Assembly: GCA_003168215.1 (NCBI GenBank)
Contig: PMSW01000144.1
Coordinates: 43,105-76,288 of the forward strand
DNA: 33,184 nucleotides
DNA from: Actinomycetota bacterium
GTDB taxonomy: Bacteria > Actinomycetota > Actinomycetes > Streptosporangiales > Streptosporangiaceae
Direction of reading: 5' to 3'
Shown: piece after piece, positions 1 through 7,631 of the stretch
Numbering within the stretch: the stretch's first letter is position 1
How the letters are laid out: each line of letters begins with the position of its first letter
Made by a program: the position numbers and the translations under genes
The notes under the pieces: model-generated
Told to the model about the DNA's origin: nothing
Database searches by the model: none
What the model saw: the letters and a program-made list of their open reading frames with translations, nothing else

Positions 1-468
1 CGGGTGCGCTGACCGGAACCGCAGTTACGCAAGGAGCTCGGCCGCAGTCCGGTATCGCGCGCGCACGCTATGTCAGGAGTCCTGCATCCGACGTTAATGG
101 CGATTCCAATAGCCGTATCATAATGCCCCGGAAACGTGACGTCTGTAGCTTTTCACATGCCAGGAAAAAGCAGAGGTCTTAAACCGGTTAACGACCGGCC
201 AAGGCCATTAATGACCAGACCATGACAAGACCGCGGAGGTTTAATCTGACGGCCCGGGCCCGGCGGCAAAGCGGGCGGAACGATGAATCCACCACCTGGT
301 CCCAGCGCCTTGAGGTACGCGTCCGCCAGGGCACAATGCATCGAAAGCGCGCCGGCGTCGACCCTGCGCGGTGCCGGTCCATAACGGCAGGTGGCCGCCG
401 TGATCCGCAGCCGCACCCGTCGTCCAGAGGCAGCCTTGACCGGCAAGAACTCAAGGTACTCGCGCCGC

Positions 469-537
469 CGGCCGGCCTGCGGTGCTTGCGGCGGCCGGCC
501 TGCGGTGCATGCGGCGGCGGGCCCGCAGTGCTTGCGG
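469..537. repeat. Three imperfect 23-bp tandem repeats
   Basis: Units lie at 469-491, 492-514 and 515-537. Units 1 and 2 differ at one base; unit 3 is more diverged. The shared core is a GGCCTGCGGTGC-like block followed by TTGCGG or ATGCGG. The period is not a multiple of three, so repetition would shift any reading frame across it. This argues against a conserved protein here. Confidence 0.7.
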
Positions 538-610
538 TGGCCGACCGGAGCTGATCGCCGTATCGGCCATGAGCCAACGGTCGCAGCCTCATGCGCCGCG
601 AGCACTCTGT

Positions 611-626
611 TAAAGCGACCGCTTTA
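611..626. promoter_or_regulatory. Palindrome, possible operator
   Basis: TAAAGCG-AC-CGCTTTA is a 7-bp perfect inverted repeat with a 2-nt centre, about 36 bp upstream of a -10-like box and about 93 bp before the gene at 719. Position and symmetry would suit a dimeric repressor site, but no regulator is encoded nearby. Confidence 0.25.
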
Positions 627-661
627 TACCGAATGCCCTCTGGATCCGGCAGGATCTTAGA

Positions 662-667
662 TATACT
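662..667 (+). promoter_or_regulatory. Putative -10 box for the repeat-protein gene
   Basis: TATACT is close to the TATAAT consensus and lies in a local AT-rich patch. No good -35 is seen 16-18 bp upstream. Transcription would begin near 674 and leave a leader of about 45 nt before the ATG at 719. Confidence 0.3.
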
Positions 668-718
668 GAATGGGCTACGATGATACCTATGAGGACGCTA
701 TAGGCCAGGACGAGGTCA

Positions 719-2179
719 ATGATCTCGGTCGGCCACCTGGCTGGTCACCAGGCCCGCCATGTTCCAGTAACTACGAACACCAGACCTGGTCACGGAGTCC
801 GCATCACAGATATAACCGACCTGACACAGAAGGTCATCCTGTCGCCTGAACTGTCGGCGGCCAAACCCCAGAGGTCGCCGATCGCCTGGACGCCCGCGTC
901 TAGGCGCCGGATAGTGGCCGAGCGGCATTTGGCTTCGGCAAATACCCAAAAAGCGCAAGAGCGGCTTGCTGACGCCGTCGGCAAGCTCAAGCACGACTCC
1001 GCCGCCGTCCGCCTCGCGGCAGTGCATGCGCTGGCACGCTTCGCCGACGAAGATCCTGCTCACCGACAGGCCTGCATCGATATCCTCTGCAGCGCCGTAC
1101 GCGCAGTGCCCGTGCCGCGTCCGGATAAGGATGACCGGGAAAAAGGCGGCGAGCGGTGGCGTACCTGGCGCGGTGACCGGGCCTGCCGGCATGCGATTCT
1201 CAGCGTCATCGCTGCGCACCTTCGCGCCGGGGCCGCCATCTCGTGGCGTGGCTCTGACCTCGATTTCAGCGGTGTCGTTTTCGACAGCGGCGAACCACCT
1301 GCGAGGTCCGCCGACGGCATGTCAGGCTTCACCGGCGCAGGACTCACCGGCGCGAAGGTCAGCTTCGCCGGGGCACAGTTCACCGGCGGTGCGGTCAGCT
1401 TCGCCGGGGCCCAGTTCACCGGCGCGAAGGTCAGCTTCGCCGGGGCCCGGTTCACCGGCGCGAAGGTCAGCTTCGCGGGGGCGAAATTCGCCGCCGGGGA
1501 GGTCAGCTTCGCGGGGGCGAAATTCGCCGCCGGGGAGGTGAATTTTGCCGGGGCAAAGTTCAGCGGGGCGAAGGTCACCCTCCTCGGCGCCGAGTTCACC
1601 GGCGGCGGGGTCAGCTTCACCGGGGCCGAGTTCGCCGGCGGCAAGGTCAGCTTCTGTTCGCACTTCGCCGGCGGCGCGGTAGCTTTTCTCGGCTCGCGCT
1701 TCACCGGCGGCGCAGTCAGTTTCCTCGACGCCGAGTTCACCGGCGGCGCGATTGGTTTCCTCGACGCCGAGTTCACCGGCGGCGAGGTCAGCTTCGTGGG
1801 CGCCGTGTTCACCGGCAGCGAGGTGAGCTTCGTTGGCGCTGAGTTTACCGGCACGACGGTGAACTTCGTCGGAGCGAAGTTCGCGCACGGCATGGTCAGC
1901 TTCGTTGGCGCTGAGTTCACCGGCGGTGAGGTCAAATTTCGCTGGGCCGAATTCAGTGGCAGTGAGGTGCGGTTCTCCGGCGCGAGCTTCGATGGCGGGC
2001 AGATAGATTTCGCCCAGGCAAAGTTTGGCGGTGGCGAGGTGGACTTCACGAGCGTGCATTTCTCGCGCGGCCTAGTGGATCTTTCTGGCGCGATCGGCTG
2101 GTCAGCCCCGCCATCCTTCGATGACTGGATAACCAGTCCTGCCTGTCTCCAGTTGCCTGCCCGGTCCGGGCTGGCCTGA
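719..2179 (+). CDS. Pentapeptide-like repeat protein (12-residue repeats)
   Basis: This is a 486-residue protein. Residues 1-65 are unremarkable. Residues about 75-130 form a HEAT-like helical segment (LADAVGKLKHDSAAVRLAAV, then HALARFADED), which commonly precedes the repeats in actinobacterial pentapeptide-repeat proteins. From residue 214 to about 465 the protein is about 21 copies of a 12-residue unit, V-[ST]-F-x-G-A-x-F-[TSA]-G-x-x. Aromatic residues are spaced 5 then 7, unlike the strict 5-residue spacing of classical A(D/N)Lxx proteins. Such proteins are expected to form a right-handed beta-helix. Their roles vary (scaffolding, DNA mimicry, effector) and cannot be assigned here. There is no signal peptide or clear membrane segment. 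The start is the first ATG after an in-frame TAG at 701; AGGA lies about 8 nt upstream. A shorter N-terminus is possible. Confidence 0.8.
   Translation: MISVGHLAGHQARHVPVTTNTRPGHGVRITDITDLTQKVILSPELSAAKPQRSPIAWTPASRRRIVAERHLASANTQKAQERLADAVGKLKHDSAAVRLAAVHALARFADEDPAHRQACIDILCSAVRAVPVPRPDKDDREKGGERWRTWRGDRACRHAILSVIAAHLRAGAAISWRGSDLDFSGVVFDSGEPPARSADGMSGFTGAGLTGAKVSFAGAQFTGGAVSFAGAQFTGAKVSFAGARFTGAKVSFAGAKFAAGEVSFAGAKFAAGEVNFAGAKFSGAKVTLLGAEFTGGGVSFTGAEFAGGKVSFCSHFAGGAVAFLGSRFTGGAVSFLDAEFTGGAIGFLDAEFTGGEVSFVGAVFTGSEVSFVGAEFTGTTVNFVGAKFAHGMVSFVGAEFTGGEVKFRWAEFSGSEVRFSGASFDGGQIDFAQAKFGGGEVDFTSVHFSRGLVDLSGAIGWSAPPSFDDWITSPACLQLPARSGLA
1358..2092 (+). repeat. 36-bp tandem repeat array inside the repeat-protein gene
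   Basis: Twenty-one consecutive units of about 36 bp encode the 12-residue repeats. Units 1-6 are nearly identical at the DNA level (GTCAGCTTCGC blocks), pointing to recent expansion, while later units diverge. Unit 9 encodes only 11 residues (VSFCSHFAGGA), a one-codon loss that keeps the frame. Confidence 0.85.
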
Positions 2180-2260
2180 CAGTCTTCGCCTGCCCAGTAC
2201 AAGGCAGCCTGGCAGTAAGAAAGCTATGGTACTCATTCCATCGTGATGGTGCTTTTGGGA

Positions 2261-2266
2261 TAATAT
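2261..2266 (+). promoter_or_regulatory. Possible -10 box before the deacetylase-like gene
   Basis: TAATAT is the most -10-like hexamer in the 151-bp gap before the gene at 2331. It lies about 65 bp upstream of the ATG. No convincing -35 is visible. Confidence 0.2.
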
Positions 2267-2330
2267 CCTTTAAGGCTGAGCGGGAGGCCCGTCGGATCGC
2301 CGGGTCACGAGACATACGGGTCGAAGGTCG

Positions 2331-3866
2331 ATGGCACGGTTTATCCATATTGCGGCAATTTTGGTCACAGGAGTCGCGCTTGCAACCTTTGCGTCGCCCT
2401 CATGCCTGGCGCTGGCCGCCGCCGCGCCGGGCGGACGGCACGCAACTGTGAAAGCCAAGGCAGCCGACGCCAAGACTGTTGTCACCTTTGCATGGGGCGG
2501 AGGCCTGGCTGACCAGATGCCGTCGCTGCCGATGTTCCGCCAGTATGGAATGCACGCCACCTATTTCGTCCCCTCAGGCCTCGTGTGCCTGCTGAGCCAG
2601 ACGGAGTGCCGGAAGTCTTCGCCGTACCTGACCATCCGCGATATCCACGAGATCGCCGCTGACGGCAATGAGATCGGCGGACTCAGCGTCCTGCACGAGC
2701 AGCTGACGACGATGCCCGCTGCCGAGGCCAAGCGGGAAATCTGCGACGACCGGTCAAACCTTTTCCGGTGGGGCCTCCGGCCTACCGACTTCGCCTACCC
2801 GTTTGCGGCCGTGACCCCGGCCGTTGAGGCGCTTACGCGAGAGTGCGGTTACAACGCAGGGCTCGGCGCAGGGTCCCTCAGGGGGGCCAGGCGCTGCGAT
2901 ACATGCGCTCGGGCGGAGACCATTCCGCCGAAGAACCCGCTGAACGTGCGGGCTCCCATCGAGGTGAACTCAGTCCACACGACCTGGTCAGCGCGCACTT
3001 ACGAGTCTATCGTCCGGGGTGCGCGGAAGCACGGCGGCGGATGGGTCATCTTCACGATCCACGACATCTGCCCGACGAACTGCAACCTCGGGACCACGCC
3101 GTCCATACTCGGCAGCGTGCTCAAATGGCTGCATGGGCAGGCCAGGCACAACACCGTGGTGGAAACGATGCGCCAGGTGATCGGCGGCCCGGTAATGCCG
3201 CCGGTGGCTGGTCCGGCCCCGCGAACTCTGCCGCCTTCCGGCGTGGTTAACGCCAATCTCGTCAAGGCCAGCGGCGGCCACCCAGCGTGCTTCCAGGAAG
3301 CGGACTACGGTGAGACTGGTGCCAGCTTCGCCTATCAGCCCGCCGGCGGCCCGCATGGGTCCGCGGCCGAGGCGATCCGCCTGACAAAATCAGGATCCGG
3401 TAATGCAAAGCTATTGCAGGCAATGGACCTCGGCCTCTGTGCACCGTCGGTCGCCTCCGGTCATTCCTATACCACCGGCGTATGGTACAAATCGAGCGGC
3501 CCAACGCAGATCGAGATCTACCGCCGCACCTTGCTGGGAAGCTGGGTCTACTGGACCACGAGCCCCGTCTTCCAGGCTTCGGATTCGTGGCAGCAGGCTG
3601 CGTGGACCACACCGGCCGCCCCGCCCGGCACGACCGCGCTGAGTTTCGGCCTGACCACTAATTCCGTTGGCGTCATAGCCACCACCGATTACAGCCTTGC
3701 GATCGCAAGAAGTCATCGAGCCCAGATATTGCTGGCGGGGTTCCTGGTTGTGATCGCGGGGGGCGGTCTCATCGCCCGCGGCCATTACCGGTACATCAGG
3801 TACTCCAAGGCCGAGGCGGCTAGCGCGGAAGCGGCAAACGCAGGAAGCACTGCGGCCGGATCCTGA
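2331..3866 (+). CDS. Polysaccharide-deacetylase-like membrane protein, catalytic motifs lost
   Basis: This is a 511-residue protein. Residues 1-32 look like a signal peptide. Residues about 48-285 match the secreted NodB-type deacetylase fold of actinobacteria: the segments HATYFVPSG, DGNEIGG, FAYPFA and TIHDIC all align with family landmarks. However motif 1, normally TFDDG, reads TFAWG (residues 52-56), so both Asp residues are gone. Motif 2, normally H(S/T)xxH, reads LSVLH (118-122), so the first metal His is Leu. Residues about 310-455 resemble a jelly-roll carbohydrate-binding module (WYKSSGPTQIEIYRRT; GSWVYWTTSPVF). A membrane helix lies at about 466-482, followed by a basic and Ala-rich tail. 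I infer a glycan-binding pseudoenzyme held at the membrane. It converges on the polysaccharide cluster. GAAGG just 5' of the ATG is closer than usual for a ribosome site. Confidence 0.85.
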   Translation: MARFIHIAAILVTGVALATFASPSCLALAAAAPGGRHATVKAKAADAKTVVTFAWGGGLADQMPSLPMFRQYGMHATYFVPSGLVCLLSQTECRKSSPYLTIRDIHEIAADGNEIGGLSVLHEQLTTMPAAEAKREICDDRSNLFRWGLRPTDFAYPFAAVTPAVEALTRECGYNAGLGAGSLRGARRCDTCARAETIPPKNPLNVRAPIEVNSVHTTWSARTYESIVRGARKHGGGWVIFTIHDICPTNCNLGTTPSILGSVLKWLHGQARHNTVVETMRQVIGGPVMPPVAGPAPRTLPPSGVVNANLVKASGGHPACFQEADYGETGASFAYQPAGGPHGSAAEAIRLTKSGSGNAKLLQAMDLGLCAPSVASGHSYTTGVWYKSSGPTQIEIYRRTLLGSWVYWTTSPVFQASDSWQQAAWTTPAAPPGTTALSFGLTTNSVGVIATTDYSLAIARSHRAQILLAGFLVVIAGGGLIARGHYRYIRYSKAEAASAEAANAGSTAAGS

Positions 3867-3892
3867 ACACTTGAGCTAGCTGCGGGCGTGGC

Positions 3893-3928
3893 ACATTGCC
3901 GCTTATTCGGACACTGTCGCTTATTCGA
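3893..3928. repeat. 18-bp tandem duplication spanning the GT2 stop codon
   Basis: Copies at 3893-3910 and 3911-3928 are identical at 15 of 18 positions. Read on the minus strand, each contains the CGAATAAGCG core, so the GT2 gene's own TAA stop region is repeated directly downstream. It lies between two convergent genes. Confidence 0.75.
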
Positions 3929-5342
3929 ACGCGGCCGCAGCGGGCTGGGGCGCATATGCCGCGTCGAGGACCTCGGGGGTAGCCGCCGCGGGCACCGGAG
4001 AAGGCGCGATCTCGCGGTGCTTGCGCGGCGCAGCCCGGCGGGCCGGGCTCTTCCACACTCCGTTGGAGCTCGCCAGCCAGGCCAGCGGAATCGCCCACAG
4101 GCCGATAGCCGAGTCCAGCACCCGCATGAACGGGAAGAAGGGTCCCGCCAGCAGCAGCCGGGGCCGGCGCTCGAGGATCGCAACCAGGAAGGTCATCGCG
4201 AAGTCGGGAACAACGACCCCGTAGAAGATCCGGGCGAGGGTCATATGGATCGACACCACCGCGTACACGGACGCAAAGCCTGGCCAGCCGGCGGCACCGC
4301 TCACCAGGTCCGGGACAATAAGGACAGCCGCGATCACCGGGAGGATAACGAACAGCAGGCTGGAGGTGACCAGTTCCGTCAGTGTCAGGGCGAGCATGGC
4401 GGTGAAAAGGTTCAGCCGGGGCGGATGACGGCGAACCGTCTGCCACAGGCCGAGAGCCCACCGTCTCGTCTGGCGGATGTAGTCGTGAAAGTTGTCGGGA
4501 TCCTGGGTAACCGCGACGGCGTCCAGCGTGAAGCCGACCCTGCCCAGCCCATTCTGGTAAACCTCGAAAGTCATGTTGAAATCCTCGATTACCAGCCCTG
4601 CCGGATTAATGTCGATGAGCGGAAGGACCGCCGTCCGGTACAGGCTGGCGAAGCCCGGCACGATGGGTGTTGCGTTCAGGTGCCGCGACGTCTGGCCGAA
4701 CTTCAGCACGCGCTGGCCGATTGCGTAGATCCTCATCCGGTGGCCGGTGAGCAGGTTTCCCACCGGGGAGAGCATCCGGCGGGTGTCGGTCCGTACGCAG
4801 CCTGCCACCGCTGCCACTTTCAGGGAGTCGAACAGCGGCAGCGCTGCGGCGAAGTAGCCGGGATCGACCCGGGTGTCGGCGTCGAGGAACATAACGACCG
4901 GGAATCGCTCCCCGAGCTTGAACCGCTCGATGGCGTCGCGCAGTGCGCCTGCCTTGCCGACGTTCTGCCGGGTCTTGATTGCCTTGACCCCGCAGCGCAG
5001 CGCGACCTCGAACGTGTCGTCAGTCGATCCGTCGGACACGACATGGATGTTCTTGCGCGGGACAAGCTTCGTGATCGCCCGGAGGCTGTCCTCGATGACG
5101 GCGCCCTCGTTGTGCGCCGGGATGAGTACGGCGACGTCGTCCACGGACAGGTGGATCTGGCGGGATCGCCTGCCGCCGGGGTCATGACGAAGCGCGACAA
5201 CATTTCCCGGGTAGGCGGCACGCTTTCGCGAGCGCCACCGGCTGATGGTCAGCTGATCGAGGAGCCGGCTCAGCCCGACCGTTCCCCAGAAGGCGAAATT
5301 CACGCCGAGGACGAGGATTGCGAGCGCCCACCAGGGCATCAT
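3921..5342 (-). CDS. Processive family-2 glycosyltransferase (polysaccharide synthase)
   Basis: This is a 473-residue inner-membrane protein. A membrane helix lies at about 4-24. A GT-A domain carries all motifs of processive beta-glycan synthases (cellulose, chitin, hyaluronan, poly-GlcNAc type): AHNE at 76-79, SDGSTDD (D104), the metal-binding LDAD (D154, D156), IED (E253, D254) and QTRRW (291-295). Several helices follow from about 308, then an Ala/Pro-rich tail from about 435. QxxRW supports processive polymerisation; the sugar cannot be read from sequence. Because a GH18 hydrolase and deacetylases are neighbours, a GlcNAc polymer like that of Streptomyces MatAB or Pga/Ica systems is a reasonable guess. 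The start at 5342 (Met-Met) overlaps the GH18 stop as ATGA, showing tight coupling. The alternative start is 5339. Confidence 0.88.
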   Translation of the reverse strand: MMPWWALAILVLGVNFAFWGTVGLSRLLDQLTISRWRSRKRAAYPGNVVALRHDPGGRRSRQIHLSVDDVAVLIPAHNEGAVIEDSLRAITKLVPRKNIHVVSDGSTDDTFEVALRCGVKAIKTRQNVGKAGALRDAIERFKLGERFPVVMFLDADTRVDPGYFAAALPLFDSLKVAAVAGCVRTDTRRMLSPVGNLLTGHRMRIYAIGQRVLKFGQTSRHLNATPIVPGFASLYRTAVLPLIDINPAGLVIEDFNMTFEVYQNGLGRVGFTLDAVAVTQDPDNFHDYIRQTRRWALGLWQTVRRHPPRLNLFTAMLALTLTELVTSSLLFVILPVIAAVLIVPDLVSGAAGWPGFASVYAVVSIHMTLARIFYGVVVPDFAMTFLVAILERRPRLLLAGPFFPFMRVLDSAIGLWAIPLAWLASSNGVWKSPARRAAPRKHREIAPSPVPAAATPEVLDAAYAPQPAAAAFE

Positions 5343-6631
5343 GACGCGCCCCGCTGGGATGAATGCGCGGGGTGCGAGCCGAGTCGGAACACCTGGCGCA
5401 GTGCCGGCCAGGTGCCGGGATCCGCGGGGCCGTACATCCACAGGTAGACGCCGCCGATTCCGGCTCCCTGCGCCACGTCCAGTTTCGCCCGGGAGCTCTC
5501 CGCGTTCTCGAACCACACGACGTGCTTGCGGCCGGAGGCGTCGGTATAGGTGAGCGACGGAGCCTGGCTCGATGCGTCGTAGCGCGGCTGGACATGGTAC
5601 CGGCGGGACAACCGGAGCGCCTGCAGCCAGGTGATCGCAGTGCCGTGGTGGCCGGTCCAGTCATAGCCGTACTGCGGGATACCGAGAACGAGCTTCGATG
5701 CGGGAATCTGCGTCTTGGCGTACCTGATCACGCCGCGGACCCAGCCGATCGGGGCGATCGGGCCGGGAGGAGACGTTGCCCAGTGGTAGTCGTAGGTCAT
5801 CAGCCGGACCTGGTCGGCCGCCCGGCCGATGGCTGCGTAGTCCTGTGCGACATTGCGCGGGGCGTATCCCGCGTTGGTGGTCTTGGCGAACAGGGCGACG
5901 GAAAGGATCTTGCTCTTGGCATGCAGTGCGCTGGCCAGGCGGGTGACGAATGCGGTGAATGCCTGCCGGTCGCCCGCCCGCAGGTTCTCGTAGTCCAGGT
6001 CAATCCCGGCGTAGTGGTTTGAGTCGACCAGCGCGACGATCTCGGCCACCTGCCGCGCGGCCATCGCCGGATTGTGCAGCATCCGGGCCACCGGCCCGTA
6101 GGACCAGTTGCCCTGCGCATCGACGTTCGCCAGCGTCGGCACGAGCGGCAGTCCCCGGGCGCGTAGGCGGTTCAGGTACACCTCGATCGTGGATTTGCTG
6201 ATTCCCGAGTCCAGGATGATCTGGCCATTGCCGCCGATCCCGTACATCCACGGAGAGACCTCATTAACGTCGTTCCGGTGGGCCAGCACCGTGTCGGTTC
6301 CCGGGCCGATGCTCCAGTACGGCACCGACGCCACCACGAGGACCTGGTTGCTCGGCGGGGCGATGGGCGCAGTCTTAGCTGCCTGATTTGCGTGCACGAT
6401 CAGTACGGCCGCAAGGACGCCCGCGGGCACGACGGCCAGCCACGCGAAGCTGCTGAGACCACGGCGCCCGCGCCGCGACCGGACGGGCGGCGGCGGTGCT
6501 TCTGAGCTCTCGGGGCCGGCCAGGGTGAGCTGCGGCCGGTCCCGGGCGGCGGGCCGCAAGAAGCCCAGCGGTCCCGCCCGGGTGTGCCGGGTCGCGGGAT
6601 CTGTCCCGTTGCCTGCCGAGTCCTGATCCAT
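5339..6631 (-). CDS. Membrane-anchored GH18 glycoside hydrolase
   Basis: This is a 430-residue protein. A Pro/Arg-rich cytoplasmic N-terminus (1-60) is followed by one membrane helix (about 61-80) with no cleavage site, then an extracytoplasmic TIM barrel. The catalytic strand reads GIDLDYE, with D211, D213 and the proton-donor E215. MTYDYHW (278-284) and the WFENAESSRAKL region near the end are typical of the GH18 branch containing YaaH/SleL-type N-acetylglucosaminidases. It should therefore cleave beta-1,4 GlcNAc-containing chains, either peptidoglycan or the polymer made by the adjacent GT2. The ATG at 6631 follows GGGA and lies 16 nt after the epimerase stop. Its TGA overlaps the GT2 start. 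All catalytic residues seem intact. Confidence 0.85.
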   Translation of the reverse strand: MDQDSAGNGTDPATRHTRAGPLGFLRPAARDRPQLTLAGPESSEAPPPPVRSRRGRRGLSSFAWLAVVPAGVLAAVLIVHANQAAKTAPIAPPSNQVLVVASVPYWSIGPGTDTVLAHRNDVNEVSPWMYGIGGNGQIILDSGISKSTIEVYLNRLRARGLPLVPTLANVDAQGNWSYGPVARMLHNPAMAARQVAEIVALVDSNHYAGIDLDYENLRAGDRQAFTAFVTRLASALHAKSKILSVALFAKTTNAGYAPRNVAQDYAAIGRAADQVRLMTYDYHWATSPPGPIAPIGWVRGVIRYAKTQIPASKLVLGIPQYGYDWTGHHGTAITWLQALRLSRRYHVQPRYDASSQAPSLTYTDASGRKHVVWFENAESSRAKLDVAQGAGIGGVYLWMYGPADPGTWPALRQVFRLGSHPAHSSQRGAS

Positions 6632-6647
6632 AGTGGTAGTCCCGCAA

Positions 6648-7631
6648 TCACGAAGCCACAACGGCGCTGCGGCTGGCTTCCTGGTCGTTGACAACCGCCG
6701 CAACGATGTCGTCGAGGGTCCGCCGCGGGGTGAAGCCGCAGAGCGTGCGGGCGAGGGTGCAGTCCGGGATGCGGCGCTGCATGTCCTCGTAGCCGGAGCC
6801 GTATGCGTCGAGGTATGGAGTATGCGTGACGACGCTCGCGGAGTCAGTGGCCGCGATGATGCGCTCGGCCAGGTCGTTGATGGAAATGGGCTCATTGCTA
6901 CCGAGGTTGACGGCGAGGCCGTAGGCGGCGGGAGCGGCGATGAGCTTCGTCAGCGCGGGGATCACGTCATACACGTGGCAGAAACAGCGGATCTGGTCGC
7001 CGGTGCCGTAGACAGTGAGTGACTCACCGGCCAGGGCTTGCCGGGTGAACCGGGGGATGACCATCCCGTACCGGCCGGTCTGGCGCGGGCCGACGGTGTT
7101 GAAGAACCGGATAATGACGGCTTTGAGGCCGCGTTCGCGGCTGTATGCGTCGATGAGGCTCTCGTCGATGGCTTTCGCCTCGGCGTAGCTCCACCGCGAT
7201 TTCAGCGGCGAGCCAATGATGCGGTCGTCGTCCTCGCAGAGCCCGGGCTTCATGTTCTTGCCGTAGATCTCGCTGGTCGAGGCAGCGAGCAGGACCGCGC
7301 CGCAGCGGGCTGCGGCGTCGACGACGTTCTCAGTGCCGTGGATATTGGTCCGCAGGCTCTCCAGGGTGCGATCGCGGATAACGAAAGAGCCGACCGCGGC
7401 AGCTAGGTGATAGACCTGCTGGCATCCCGCGGTGAGCTCGCTGACCAGAGCCTCGTCCAGGATCGAGCCCTGCACCAGGCGGAACCCCGGGTGGCCGGCG
7501 ACCACGCGCAGGTTGCTCAGCCGCCCGGTACTCAGGTCATCCAGGCCGGTCACGTGGTGCCCGTCAGACAGTAGGTCCTCTACAAGATGCGACCCGATGA
7601 ACCCGGCCGCGCCGGTCACGAAAATCTTCAT
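6648..7631 (-). CDS. NAD-dependent nucleotide-sugar epimerase/decarboxylase (extended SDR)
   Basis: This is a 327-residue extended short-chain dehydrogenase. The N-terminal GAAGFIG (8-14) binds NAD; D31 at the end of beta-2 indicates NAD rather than NADP. The catalytic set is in TSEIYG (119-124) and the Y149-xxx-K153 pair in SYAEAK. The family includes UDP-glucose 4-epimerase, dTDP-glucose dehydratase and UDP-glucuronate decarboxylase. Because a UDP-sugar dehydrogenase lies upstream in the same operon, a UDP-glucuronate 4-epimerase or decarboxylase (giving UDP-galacturonate or UDP-xylose) is plausible; I cannot separate these. The ATG at 7631 overlaps the GT4 stop as TGATG. A GTG at 7634 would add one residue. 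Confidence 0.85.
   Translation of the reverse strand: MKIFVTGAAGFIGSHLVEDLLSDGHHVTGLDDLSTGRLSNLRVVAGHPGFRLVQGSILDEALVSELTAGCQQVYHLAAAVGSFVIRDRTLESLRTNIHGTENVVDAAARCGAVLLAASTSEIYGKNMKPGLCEDDDRIIGSPLKSRWSYAEAKAIDESLIDAYSRERGLKAVIIRFFNTVGPRQTGRYGMVIPRFTRQALAGESLTVYGTGDQIRCFCHVYDVIPALTKLIAAPAAYGLAVNLGSNEPISINDLAERIIAATDSASVVTHTPYLDAYGSGYEDMQRRIPDCTLARTLCGFTPRRTLDDIVAAVVNDQEASRSAVVAS

Larger units (their letters stand above)
1..718. other. Region without a convincing gene
   Basis: Open frames exist on both strands (for example minus 153-605), but none resembles a family I recognise, and they overlap each other with no clear start. The region holds a 23-bp tandem repeat (469-537), a perfect short palindrome (611-626) and, at its right end, a more AT-rich patch with a -10-like hexamer before the gene at 719. 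It may contain the decayed remains of a gene, but I cannot show that. Confidence 0.5.

Noticed and set aside
469-537. CRISPR array
   Set aside because: Units are contiguous 23-bp tandem copies without spacers, and no cas genes are present.
153-605. 150-codon minus-strand open frame in the gene-poor left end
   Set aside because: No recognisable domain, crosses the non-triplet 23-bp repeats, and competes with other frames of similar length. A degraded gene remains possible.
1060-2202. Long minus-strand open frame opposite the 12-residue repeat gene
   Set aside because: It mirrors the tandem repeat of the plus-strand gene (repetitive PAKLTFAPVN-like units), has no ribosome site or family match, and the plus-strand product is a recognisable solenoid.
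3888-5447. 519-codon plus-strand open frame
   Set aside because: Antisense to the GT2 gene, whose motifs are complete. The product is Arg/Gly/Asp/His-rich and has no family features; typical of shadow frames in high-GC DNA.
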